A stretch of 35,504 nt of DNA from an uncultured Glaciecola sp. (GTDB taxonomy: Bacteria > Pseudomonadota > Gammaproteobacteria > Enterobacterales > Alteromonadaceae), in NCBI GenBank assembly GCA_905479945.1, contig CAJQOP010000016.1:1-35504 (forward strand), read 5' to 3'. Every line of letters starts with the position of its first letter. Positions within the stretch are counted from its first letter, which is position 1. Below the pieces are notes generated by a model that was not told where the DNA came from, ran no database searches, and saw only the letters and a program-made list of their open reading frames with translations. The translations under genes and the position numbers were made by a program. Below, piece by piece: positions 8,332 to 17,000 of this stretch.

Positions 8332-8820
8332 TTAGTCCTGTTGATTAATATAGTTGCTTAGTCGGTCTTTTATGCGCTTTATTCGAACACCAATATTATT
8401 TGTATTACTACCAATAATGTCGGCTATTTCCTCGTAAGGCTTTTCTTCGAGATACAGTAAAATTATCGCTCGGTCGGTTTCAGATAGATGTTTTATAGCG
8501 CTATATAGTTGGTTAATTTCATCACTTGCAAACGCTTTGCTATCGTCTATTGCTTCTTCTGGTAATGAATTCGAAACAATTTGTTTATCACCATTTTTAC
8601 GTCGCTTTAAATACGTTAAGCACACGTTAAGTGAAATGCGGTATATCCACGTTGACCATTCACTTTCTTCACTGAAGTTATCTTTACTGCGCCAAATTTG
8701 TAGACAAACTTCTTGATAGTAATCTTCAAAATCTTCTTGGCTGTTTGTATAAGCTCTGCAGATTTTAATAATGATCCCTGCAAAAGGCAGTATAGATAGC
8801 TGGTAAAAGTCACTTCCCAT
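8332..8820 (-). CDS. ECF-type RNA polymerase sigma factor
   Basis: A 162-residue sigma-70 family protein of ECF size with only regions 2 and 4. Region 2 (about residues 10-75) has the DFEDYYQEVCLQIWRS core-binding motif and FSEESEWSTWIYRISLNVC of the promoter-melting part. Region 4 (about 105-158) has LSETDRAIILLYLEEKPYEE, IADIIGSNTNNIGVRIKRI as the -35-recognition HTH, and a closing KDRLSNYI. AGGA is spaced well before the ATG. It directly precedes a membrane protein gene in the same operon. ECF factors often activate their own promoter; I did not identify the promoter motif. The stimulus and regulon are unknown. Confidence 0.88.
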   Translation of the reverse strand: MGSDFYQLSILPFAGIIIKICRAYTNSQEDFEDYYQEVCLQIWRSKDNFSEESEWSTWIYRISLNVCLTYLKRRKNGDKQIVSNSLPEEAIDDSKAFASDEINQLYSAIKHLSETDRAIILLYLEEKPYEEIADIIGSNTNNIGVRIKRIKDRLSNYINQQD

Positions 8821-9059
8821 GTAAATCCTGTTACCCGTTGATTAGTTATGCTTAGTTAGTGGCATAGCCTAAAGGTTTATTACTCTAGAACTAAAAATAA
8901 TTTTATTTTATATATTTATTAGATAGTTACCGAACAAGTTTGGTCCGCAAAAACAAGCTTATCTTGCTTGATACGAAAAGTTAGCTTATCACTCCACTTA
9001 AGCTTCATCGCCTTAGGGATGTGGTACTCTGTATTATAGTCTTCCAACAACAATTGCTC

Positions 9060-10142
9060 ATGACCTCTAAAATACGTTTAACTCAGTTTAGCCACGGTGC
9101 TGGGTGTGGCTGTAAAATTGCCCCAAATCTACTGGAACAATTTCTTAAAACAGACTTTGTGCCCATTGCTGATCCTAACTTACTCGTAGGCAATGCTACC
9201 AAAGATGATGCTGCTGTATACGACCTCGGCGATGGTAGCGGTATCATTAGTACTACCGACTTTTTTATGCCCATTGTTGATGACCCCTTCGAGTTTGGTC
9301 GAGTTGCTGCCACTAACGCGATTAGCGATGTATATGCGATGGGCGGTACCCCAATGATGGCAATAGCTATATTGGGTTGGCCCACTAAAACGCTCGGCCC
9401 AGAAATTGCCCAGCAGGTAATTGATGGCGGGCGATACGCCTGCAGAGAAGCCGGTATCCAGCTAGCTGGCGGCCATTCAATTGATTCACCCGAACCCATT
9501 TTTGGTCTGGCGGTTACAGGCCGAGTGGAACTCATTAATCTTAAGAAAAACAGTTCCGCCAAAGCCGGTGACCAACTATTTTTAACTAAGCCGCTGGGTG
9601 TGGGTATTCTGACCACGGCAGAAAAACAAAGTAAGCTGAAACCCGAACATAGCCGCTTAGCCGTCGAAAGTATGATGCGCCTAAATACCGTTGGTGCGAA
9701 GCTCGGTGGCCTAAGTGGGGTGAACGCAATGACCGATGTTACTGGTTTTGGATTACTTGGGCATCTTCTTGAAATATGCCAAGGCAGTAAGCTCAAAGCC
9801 ACTATTGATAGCACCTTAGTGCCGCTGCTTGATGACTCTATATACCATTACATCAATGAAGGATGTGTGTCTGGCGGCAACTTGCGTAATTGGGAGAGTA
9901 TTAGCCAGCATGTCTCAAAGATTGACCCGCGACAACAAGCGCTTTTATGCGATCCACAAACCAGTGGCGGCTTACTGATTGCCGTTGCGCCGGAGTCAGT
10001 TGACGCGGCTAAGGCCATACTCAAAGAGGCCGGCTGTTACTATCAATCAATTGGTTCACTCGACGCTAGCATAGACGCTAACATAGACAATATCACGGAC
10101 ACTATGCTTACCGAACAATACTCAATTGAGGTGATAGCTTGA
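9060..10142 (+). CDS. selD: Selenide, water dikinase
   Basis: A 360-residue SelD, which makes selenophosphate from selenide and ATP. It follows the E. coli enzyme almost end to end. The glycine-rich loop [10 protein letters not shown] carries Cys16, Cys18 and Lys19 (E. coli Cys17, Cys19, Lys20), so this is a Cys rather than a Sec form. Also conserved are [58 protein letters not shown] and [13 protein letters not shown] used the ATG at 9060, which matches the family N-terminus; a GTG at 9021 would add 13 unrelated residues. The C-terminal tail contains a 12-bp tandem duplication (10062-10085). selU overlaps its stop by 4 nt, so the pair serves tRNA selenouridine synthesis. No selA or selB lies nearby. 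Confidence 0.97.
   Translation: MTSKIRLTQFSHGAGCGCKIAPNLLEQFLKTDFVPIADPNLLVGNATKDDAAVYDLGDGSGIISTTDFFMPIVDDPFEFGRVAATNAISDVYAMGGTPMMAIAILGWPTKTLGPEIAQQVIDGGRYACREAGIQLAGGHSIDSPEPIFGLAVTGRVELINLKKNSSAKAGDQLFLTKPLGVGILTTAEKQSKLKPEHSRLAVESMMRLNTVGAKLGGLSGVNAMTDVTGFGLLGHLLEICQGSKLKATIDSTLVPLLDDSIYHYINEGCVSGGNLRNWESISQHVSKIDPRQQALLCDPQTSGGLLIAVAPESVDAAKAILKEAGCYYQSIGSLDASIDANIDNITDTMLTEQYSIEVIA
10062..10085 (+). repeat. 12-bp tandem duplication in the 3' end of selD
   Basis: GACGCTAGCATA (10062-10073) is followed by GACGCTAACATA (10074-10085), one mismatch, encoding DASI-DANI; the next codons begin GACAATAT. The unit is a multiple of three, so the frame is kept. It lies in the poorly conserved C-terminal tail, where length change is tolerable. 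Confidence 0.75.
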
Positions 10143-11317
10143 GCAAAACTGACATGCTAACTAGCAATGCCTATCGCGAACTTTTGTTACAAAACACCCC
10201 CATGATTGATGTGCGTGCACCGGTAGAATTTGCAAAAGGGGCCTTGCCGTCGGCCGTCAACCTACCCTTCATTAATGATGAAGAGCGCCACCTTATTGGT
10301 ATTTGTTATAAAGAAAATGGCCAGCAAGCAGCCATTGACCTAGGGCATAAATTGGTCCATGGCGACACTAAAAATCGCAGAGTGAAGGCATGGCAAGAGT
10401 TTTTGGAACAGCACCCAAATGCTGTTTTGTATTGTGCTCGAGGTGGTTTACGCTCTCAACTCAGCCAGCAGTGGTTAGCCGACATTGGAGTTGCGTGCAA
10501 TCGTGTAGAAGGAGGCTTCAAGTCTCTGCGCAACTTTTTACTGCAGTATTTAGACGATTCATGCCACAACGCTACTTTTACTCTTTTGTCCGGCATGACC
10601 GGCACGGGTAAAACAGACATTCTTAAAACCCTTAATACCAGCATCGACCTCGAAGGCCATGCCAACCACAAAGGCTCGAGTTTTGGTCGGCCACTGAACC
10701 AGCAACCCTCGCAGATTGATTTTGAAAACGAGCTAACTTTAGCCATTCTCAGCGTGCGAGAAAACCAGCCTGGACAGCGAATTATTGTGGAAGATGAAAG
10801 CCGCAACATTGGCGGTTTGCACCTCCCTGAAGCCCTCAATGCAGCAATGGCCGCCAGCAACATAGTTGTTATCGACCTGCCCCTTGAGGAGCGCATAGAA
10901 AAGCTTTGGCAAGAATATGTAGTGCAGCGCTATGAAGAGACTATCGCCTATCATACAAGCGATGATAACGTCGTTAAACAAGGCGATGATCACGGCGATG
11001 ATCAAAGCGGTAATAAAGAAAATCATCAAGCCCAAAGTCACATTCGCGGCGAGCAAGCATTTTCAAACTACCTCATAGACAGTCTATTAAGAGTAAAGAA
11101 GCGTCTGGGCAGTGAGCGCACCAATGAAATATTAGCCTTAATGGAAGGGGCAATTCAACGCCAACACACCGACAACTTTCGCAGCCATCAAGATTGGCTC
11201 AGAGCCATTACAGTAGACTATTACGACCCTATGTATCTTTATCAGCTAGATAAACGTAAAGAGCGGGTGGTATTCAGAGGCGATCAACAAAGTGTGGTCC
11301 AGTGCTTGAAAAAATGA
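10139..11317 (+). CDS. selU: tRNA 2-selenouridine synthase
   Basis: A 392-residue SelU (MnmH/YbbB), which exchanges sulfur for selenium at the wobble 2-thiouridine of certain tRNAs through a geranylated intermediate, using selenophosphate from SelD. The rhodanese domain (residues about 10-140) carries the catalytic Cys99 in [11 protein letters not shown]. The P-loop domain has GMTGTGKT at 152-159, followed by the family's GSSFGR and [10 protein letters not shown] motifs. The start is a TTG at 10139 inside the selD stop (TTGA overlap), so translation is coupled. An acidic, His/Asn-rich insert at about residues 273-302 makes it longer than E. coli SelU (364); the insert contains 12-bp tandem repeats. 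The C-terminal part is otherwise normal. Confidence 0.96.
   Translation: MSKTDMLTSNAYRELLLQNTPMIDVRAPVEFAKGALPSAVNLPFINDEERHLIGICYKENGQQAAIDLGHKLVHGDTKNRRVKAWQEFLEQHPNAVLYCARGGLRSQLSQQWLADIGVACNRVEGGFKSLRNFLLQYLDDSCHNATFTLLSGMTGTGKTDILKTLNTSIDLEGHANHKGSSFGRPLNQQPSQIDFENELTLAILSVRENQPGQRIIVEDESRNIGGLHLPEALNAAMAASNIVVIDLPLEERIEKLWQEYVVQRYEETIAYHTSDDNVVKQGDDHGDDQSGNKENHQAQSHIRGEQAFSNYLIDSLLRVKKRLGSERTNEILALMEGAIQRQHTDNFRSHQDWLRAITVDYYDPMYLYQLDKRKERVVFRGDQQSVVQCLKK
10982..11005 (+). repeat. 12-bp tandem duplication in selU
   Basis: GGCGATGATCAC (10982-10993) is followed by GGCGATGATCAA (10994-11005). A diverged third relative, GCGATGATAAC, lies about 22 bp upstream near 10959. The repeat keeps the frame and encodes part of a low-complexity insert (GDDHGDDQ) that other SelU proteins lack. 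Confidence 0.7.
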
Positions 11318-11441
11318 ATACTCTCTAATTCATTTCTATTGACTAAACTAGTTCTCTTTTTCACTTTATGAGGGCAATCATATAAACACAATGCTAGTAT
11401 GTAAAAGCATATAAAAATCAATGAAATAGTAGGGAGTAATT

Positions 11442-13235
11442 TTGTCATCAACTCTTGAATTAAATGAAGATAAAAAGCCTTCTATGGACCTAGATACGGA
11501 CAGTGCTGAGCTCGATAATCTAGTGTTAATGCAGCAAGTAAAAAACCTTTATGAATCTATGGGTTCGCTATTTTTCATCAACATCATCGTAGGTGTCAGT
11601 CTTGTTGTTGCATTTTGGGAGTTTGTACCAAGCAGTACTCTATTAGTCTGGTTAGCTTCTTTGTTCTTGATGGTTGGGATACGCGGCATCTATTATTATG
11701 GATTTCGTAGAAGTTTTGAGCCTTCACAACTTCATCACTATAAGCGCATACTTGTATTCGGAAGTGCGTCGGCTGGAATTATTTGGGGCATTGCGGGGGT
11801 GATATTCTTTGTGCCTGAGCAATTTAGTTACCAAATGTTCATTCTGGTCTCGCTATATTCTATGGCGGGCGGTTCAGTATTCACACTAAGTATGTATCTA
11901 CCGGCTTTTTATGCGTTTGTACCAATAACCTTAATGTCAATTACGGTGGTATTAATATCGTATGGAGAAAACATACATTTAGTGTTGGCGGCAGTGACTG
12001 TTACTTTCCTTATCGCTATGATTACGTTTAATAATAAGATAAGTAATAACTTCAAAACGTCATTTCGCTTGCGTTACGAGAACAGAAACCTTATAGAGCA
12101 ATTAACTATACAAAAAGAAGAAGCTGATTCGGCTAACAAAGCAAAATCTAAGTTCTTAGCCGCTGCTAGTCACGATCTCAGGCAACCCCTTTATGCTATT
12201 CAATTATTCATTTCGGTGCTTGATGAACTAACAACAGAGGCCAAAGCGCGCCACGTTCTTGGCCAAGTTAGTCGCTCTGCTAATGCATTAAATAGTTTGT
12301 TAGATTCATTGCTGGATATTTCGAAGCTGGATGCTGGCTCGCTAAAAACAGAAACGAAAGATTTCTTGTTAAACGACATTATAATAAAACTGTCTTTTGA
12401 GTTTGATCAGCAAGCGAAAGAAAAGAATATCATTATCCAATGGCCACGAAGCGAGGATGTTTTGCACAGTGAGCCCGTGTTAGTCGAACAAATTTTACGA
12501 AACTATTTATCAAACGCAGTCAAATTTACTGACTCTGGGACAATACGCGTATCTTGCGAAACTAATAACGACGCAGTTACTGTGAGCGTCACTGATTCCG
12601 GCCGCGGTATACCAATTGACTCTCACAGCCTAATCTTCGAGGAGTTTCATCAATTAGGCAATCCAGAACGCAACCATGATAACGGCCTTGGACTTGGGCT
12701 CTCGATAGTAAAACGAGCAGCTGAGCTACTTGGTCTTGATATTTCAGTTGAGTCAACTCCAAACGCAGGTTCGACGTTTAGCGTTACCATCGATAAAACA
12801 ATAAAAGCTGCGAAGCATGTTGAAACCGAAACAATACCAGATGAAACAATTACGCTTAATGCAGAACTACTGATTATCGTAATTGAAGATGATGTGATTA
12901 TTCGAGAGGCTACCCAACGACTTCTCCAGATATGGAAGTGCAGCGTCCTAGTAGCGGCCGACAGAAAAGAAGCAATGTCAGTTTTAGCTGCATCTCCACG
13001 CATACCCGATGCTATACTTGCCGACTATCGTTTGCGAGAAAACGATACTGGAATTAAAGTAATTGATATGATTAACGAGCACTACAAAACTATCATTCCA
13101 TCTGCGCTTATCACCGGAGAAATCGACGATAGCCTATTTGAAATGCACTCGCCAAATAAACTCAGTGTATTCAAAAAGCCATTATCACCAGCCAAGCTGA
13201 GAGCATTTCTGGCGAACATAAAACCCTTGCTATAG
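11442..13235 (+). CDS. Membrane-bound hybrid sensor histidine kinase with receiver domain
   Basis: A 597-residue hybrid kinase. Residues about 42-197 form about six hydrophobic segments, a membrane sensor with no large periplasmic loop. The HisKA phosphoacceptor is His244 in AASHDLRQPL. The ATPase domain has the N box NYLSNAVKFT (354-363), G1 DSGRGI (385-390) and G2 GLGLGL (415-420). A C-terminal receiver follows, with the acidic pocket EDD at 482-484, phosphoacceptor Asp528 (ADYRL) and conserved Lys in FKKPL (578/579). The start is a TTG at 11442 with AGGGAG 6 nt upstream. It is convergent with a NarL-type regulator gene, with 8 bp between the stops. Such hybrid kinase/NarL pairs are common in marine gammaproteobacteria; the signal is unknown. 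Confidence 0.93.
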   Translation: MSSTLELNEDKKPSMDLDTDSAELDNLVLMQQVKNLYESMGSLFFINIIVGVSLVVAFWEFVPSSTLLVWLASLFLMVGIRGIYYYGFRRSFEPSQLHHYKRILVFGSASAGIIWGIAGVIFFVPEQFSYQMFILVSLYSMAGGSVFTLSMYLPAFYAFVPITLMSITVVLISYGENIHLVLAAVTVTFLIAMITFNNKISNNFKTSFRLRYENRNLIEQLTIQKEEADSANKAKSKFLAAASHDLRQPLYAIQLFISVLDELTTEAKARHVLGQVSRSANALNSLLDSLLDISKLDAGSLKTETKDFLLNDIIIKLSFEFDQQAKEKNIIIQWPRSEDVLHSEPVLVEQILRNYLSNAVKFTDSGTIRVSCETNNDAVTVSVTDSGRGIPIDSHSLIFEEFHQLGNPERNHDNGLGLGLSIVKRAAELLGLDISVESTPNAGSTFSVTIDKTIKAAKHVETETIPDETITLNAELLIIVIEDDVIIREATQRLLQIWKCSVLVAADRKEAMSVLAASPRIPDAILADYRLRENDTGIKVIDMINEHYKTIIPSALITGEIDDSLFEMHSPNKLSVFKKPLSPAKLRAFLANIKPLL

Positions 13236-13243
13236 AAAATCTG

Positions 13244-13867
13244 TTAATTAAGGCCTTTTTCCATTGCAACCAGCGCAGCTTGGGTCCGGCTGTTAACGCC
13301 TAATGATTTGAAAATAGCTGATATATGCATCTTAATTGTCGCCTCTGCTATACCCAGATCAGCAGCAATAATCTTAGTTGGCAAACCAGCGGCTATCATT
13401 TTAAGCACCTCAAGCTGCCGCGGTGTTAGTTGGACTGGGGTTGTTGTTGCATGAGGATTAGTTTCAACCATTTCAGCTGGCAAATAAGTACCACCGGCAA
13501 GCATCAATTTAATTGCGTTGAATAGTAGTTTTCCCGATGTGTTTTTTGGCACGAAACCAACAGCAGATAGGCCAAGAGCGCGCTTCATATCATCGCGATC
13601 TTTAGAAGCCGATAACACCGCTATCGGTAATTCAGGATAGCTTATTTTGGCGGTTTCCAATAACGAATAACCGTCTAGCCCGGGCATTTTAAGGTCAAGT
13701 AAAACGAAATCAAGATCAGCATGCGCGTCCATTAATTCCAGCGCACTATCATAGTTTGACGCTTCAAGAGTAACTATATCCGCATCCAGACTATGCAGAA
13801 CATGCACCAAGCCTTCACGAAAAAGCGCGTGATCATCTACAATTAGTACTTTCATCTTTTGCAACAT
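13244..13867 (-). CDS. NarL/LuxR-family response regulator
   Basis: A 207-residue two-domain regulator. The receiver has the acidic pair Asp11-Asp12 in LIVDDHALFREG, phosphoacceptor Asp58 in LLDLKMPGLDG and the conserved Lys in GFVPKNTSGK. The C-terminal LuxR-type HTH (about residues 145-200) contains LTPRQLEVLKMIAAGLPTK, then IIAADLGIAEATIKMH. I chose the ATG at 13865-13867; the next ATG, 12 nt downstream, fits equally well, and an ORF extension upstream to 13951 encodes an unrelated leader. Its gene ends 8 bp from the stop of the hybrid kinase gene, its likely partner. It lies just downstream, on the same strand, of the giant secreted-protein operon and could regulate it, but no binding site is known. 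Confidence 0.92.
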   Translation of the reverse strand: MLQKMKVLIVDDHALFREGLVHVLHSLDADIVTLEASNYDSALELMDAHADLDFVLLDLKMPGLDGYSLLETAKISYPELPIAVLSASKDRDDMKRALGLSAVGFVPKNTSGKLLFNAIKLMLAGGTYLPAEMVETNPHATTTPVQLTPRQLEVLKMIAAGLPTKIIAADLGIAEATIKMHISAIFKSLGVNSRTQAALVAMEKGLN

Positions 13868-14012
13868 ATGAATAACAACCGGCGTGAGTATAGAACTAAT
13901 GAGGCTGTTAGTGCAACACATATACAGAACCAAACTATTGAATAAGTTCAATAGTTTATGGGGGAAAGTAACGAGTTATCGGTTCATTAAATAACGAAAG
14001 ATTGAGCGTCTG

Positions 14013-14047
14013 TTAGTGACTGCAGCATAGCACTGTGCAGTCACTAA
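14013..14047 (-). terminator. Perfect 12-bp inverted repeat at the end of the giant operon
   Basis: TTAGTGACTGCA (14013-14024) and TGCAGTCACTAA (14036-14047) form a perfect 12-bp stem with an 11-nt loop, starting 16 bp past the stop of the surface-protein gene. No T-run follows on the minus strand. It may be a Rho-assisted or 3'-protective terminator. It also lies about 145 bp upstream of the response-regulator start, so an operator cannot be excluded. Confidence 0.5.
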
Positions 14048-14063
14048 TATATTGTAGACAAGC

Positions 14064-17000
14064 CTACTTTTTCAACGGTTTTGCTTGGCGTAAACCTTTT
14101 AATGGGCCGCCAAGCACGTTACGGCATATAATCAAACCTATTAAGAACATCAGATTAAGCAATGTGCCGCTACCCCCTGATTTACCTTTATCTACAGTAT
14201 CCGTAGGTGGAGTCATAATAGGGACATTCAGCACAGAAATAGTTGTTTCAGCACTTGCGGTGCCCCCGCTGCTATCTGTGACAGTCACTTTGAACACAAT
14301 GCTGCTAGTTTGGGCAACATCCGGCAGCACTACTGTAGCAACACCATTATCACTGGTAATAGTAGCGGTATTACCTGAACTCACTTGCTCAAATACATAG
14401 GTGAGCGCTTGCCCTTCGGGATCAACAGCATCAGCCGTAATAGTAATTCTTGTACCCTCATTTGCAGATGCCACCGATGACAGCGTTACCGTTGGCATTT
14501 GATTAACTACTGCAAATACTCCAGGGTCCTCAATACTGCCATTCGCTTCGCCATCAAGATCATAGAAACCGCCATCAAGCAATGTTAAGGCGATACACTT
14601 ATCAGCCTCATTTAGACCTGCTTGATAAACCGCGCTCCCTGGAGCAGGGCACGCTCCGTTTATTTTATCTGCGGAAGCAATACGATTCTGGCTATCGGCA
14701 ACAAAAGTTACCCAACCACTATCGGTAAAGAACTTCCGGTAAACAGCATCGGTCGGTAATGAACTGTCATTAGGCAAAGTAACGACAACCGACATGCTGC
14801 TGCCTACATTTGCCAAACCACTCGCTTTAAAGTTGATTATATCGGTAATAGCATAAAAACCACTGTCGCTTGCCATATCTGAGCCAAATGTGTCGCTTAG
14901 TAATTGTGCGTCAATGATAGCTCCAACTGGTAAGCCTTGACTTAACGATTGCGCTACTGAACCAACACTCAGGACAATGCCTGTTTCAGCTATTATAAGC
15001 TCGTCTCCCATTGGTAACTGGGTAGTATCAGCGTTGTTATCTTCAAAGTCTGGAATGCCATCGCCGTCGCCATCAGCATACCCCTCTTCGCTATCAGAGA
15101 TACCATCGCCATCAGTATCGCTTGAGTTTAATGTAGGAAGCTCTGCTGCAACCACAAAACTGAGGCTGCTTTTTGTGCTCAGTAACTCGTCGCTATTGGT
15201 TTCAGTTGCGATTGCTACGATCTGATGAGTACCAGCCGACAGCTGAGACGCATCAAGCGTAATACGCTGACCAGTAAACATACCTAGTTCGGACTCGGCC
15301 CATTCAACCGTATGCTGATCCTGACGGTTAATATCGGTAATCACAGCTGATATCGTGACATCGCCAGCTGATGCGTCAACGACAGCAACTTGCTTATCGC
15401 CTTGCTCAATAGTAATTTCAAGCACAGGTGCTAAATTACTTTGCTGTACATAGATATTGGCACTTAACTTTTCACCTAAAGCAGCATTTTCAGCGTTATT
15501 CAAGGTAAAACGAATGATATCACCTTCAATAGTGTTGTCTGGCACAACAATAGGGATATTAAGTGTAGATCCTGAATCAATGCTAATAGATCCCGACGCA
15601 ATGTCACTGCCAGTCAAACCATATTCTAGTGACACGGGATAAGCAGCAACCTTGCCACTTAACTCAATTTGCAAATAAACCGTTGCGCCTGGTTCTCCTA
15701 ACTTGTCCATACCTAGCTGAGTCAACGGATTAATGGACAGTGCTACTAAGCCTATAGATTGATTTCCTGCTCTGTCAGTTGCACTGACTTGAATTTGATA
15801 TGCACCTGATTCAAATAGCGTATCACCAACAATTTCTGCCATTATTTCGCCATCAATGGCATCTAGGGCAATAATGTTAATTGAACTCGCAATATCAGTT
15901 ATTTTACTGGTTGCAGCCAATTCAATTATTAGTGTTTCTTCAAACACTGGAGCAATAGTGTCTGCAGCAGCGATTAACGGAAAAGCATCACTGATATCGA
16001 GAATACCGTCGTTATCGTCATCGGAATCGGCAGCCATACCTAAGCTCAGGCAACTTTGATTACACATATTGGGTGCGCCATCATTATCGGTATCGGTAAA
16101 ATCGCCAATAGCAATTAATGGATAAGCATCTCTTCGGTCACTCACACCGTCGTTGTCATCATCTAGGTCCGCATTGTTACCTATGCCATCACCGTCAGAA
16201 TCTAACCACTCTGTTGGATCATTTGGAAATGCGTCAACCTCATTTGCAAATCCGTCTAAATCACTGTCTCCTATTGGATTGTAGCCTTCTACACCACCTA
16301 AATGACTCACAGCACCGTTAACTTTGCCGTCTGCATCATTGGCACCACCGTCTTGGATACGCAGCATTACGCACCAATTTCCTGGCTTTAAACCCTCAAT
16401 GTAAGTCTGATCTTGAGGTGCTGGGCAATAACCCTCAGCTCCTGGTGCTGAATACACAGCATTGGCATCATCTTGTACAAACGAATTCCAACTTAAATCG
16501 CCGAGCGATAAGGTAGTATAAACCGGGTCAGTTGGCAGTGCTGTCAACTGAGGAATAACAATACTGATAGATGAATCTGAAAGTGCTAAGCCCCTCGCTG
16601 TGAAGTTTTCTAAGCCGTTGATAAAACTAACACTGCCTGCATCCAAATTAGTATAAACCGACGCAATTTCACTTATGCTGATAAGCGCTCTGCTTACCTG
16701 TAATTGTCGAGCGGCCTTACCTAAAGATAGACGCAAGCCAACATGAGTTTCAACTAAAAATGAATTACTCTGTGCGGTTTTTGCGGGTAACACATAGCTT
16801 TGGTCTACTGCATCTAAATATTGAGCAATGCCGTCACCATCAACATCGGCAAACCCGTCAATATTATCGGCAACACCATCGCCATCGCTATCATCGTTCG
16901 TCAACACAGGGACTTCTTCTAAAATTTCTATCAAACGGTCGCTGTAAGCAATATTGCCTGCCGTGTCGATAACACGTAGTGAAATTGTATAAATCCCCGC

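Noticed and set aside
9083..9814. Long minus-strand ORF (243 codons) opposite selD
   Set aside because: It is the antisense of a well-conserved selD. Its sequence is rich in Pro/Ser/Leu as expected of an antisense frame, with no start signal or family likeness.
14064..14180. Confident assignment of a GlyGly-CTERM sorting signal to the surface protein
   Set aside because: The GGSG-TM-Arg order fits, but 18 further residues after the Arg are atypical and no rhombosortase gene is in view; kept only as a resemblance.
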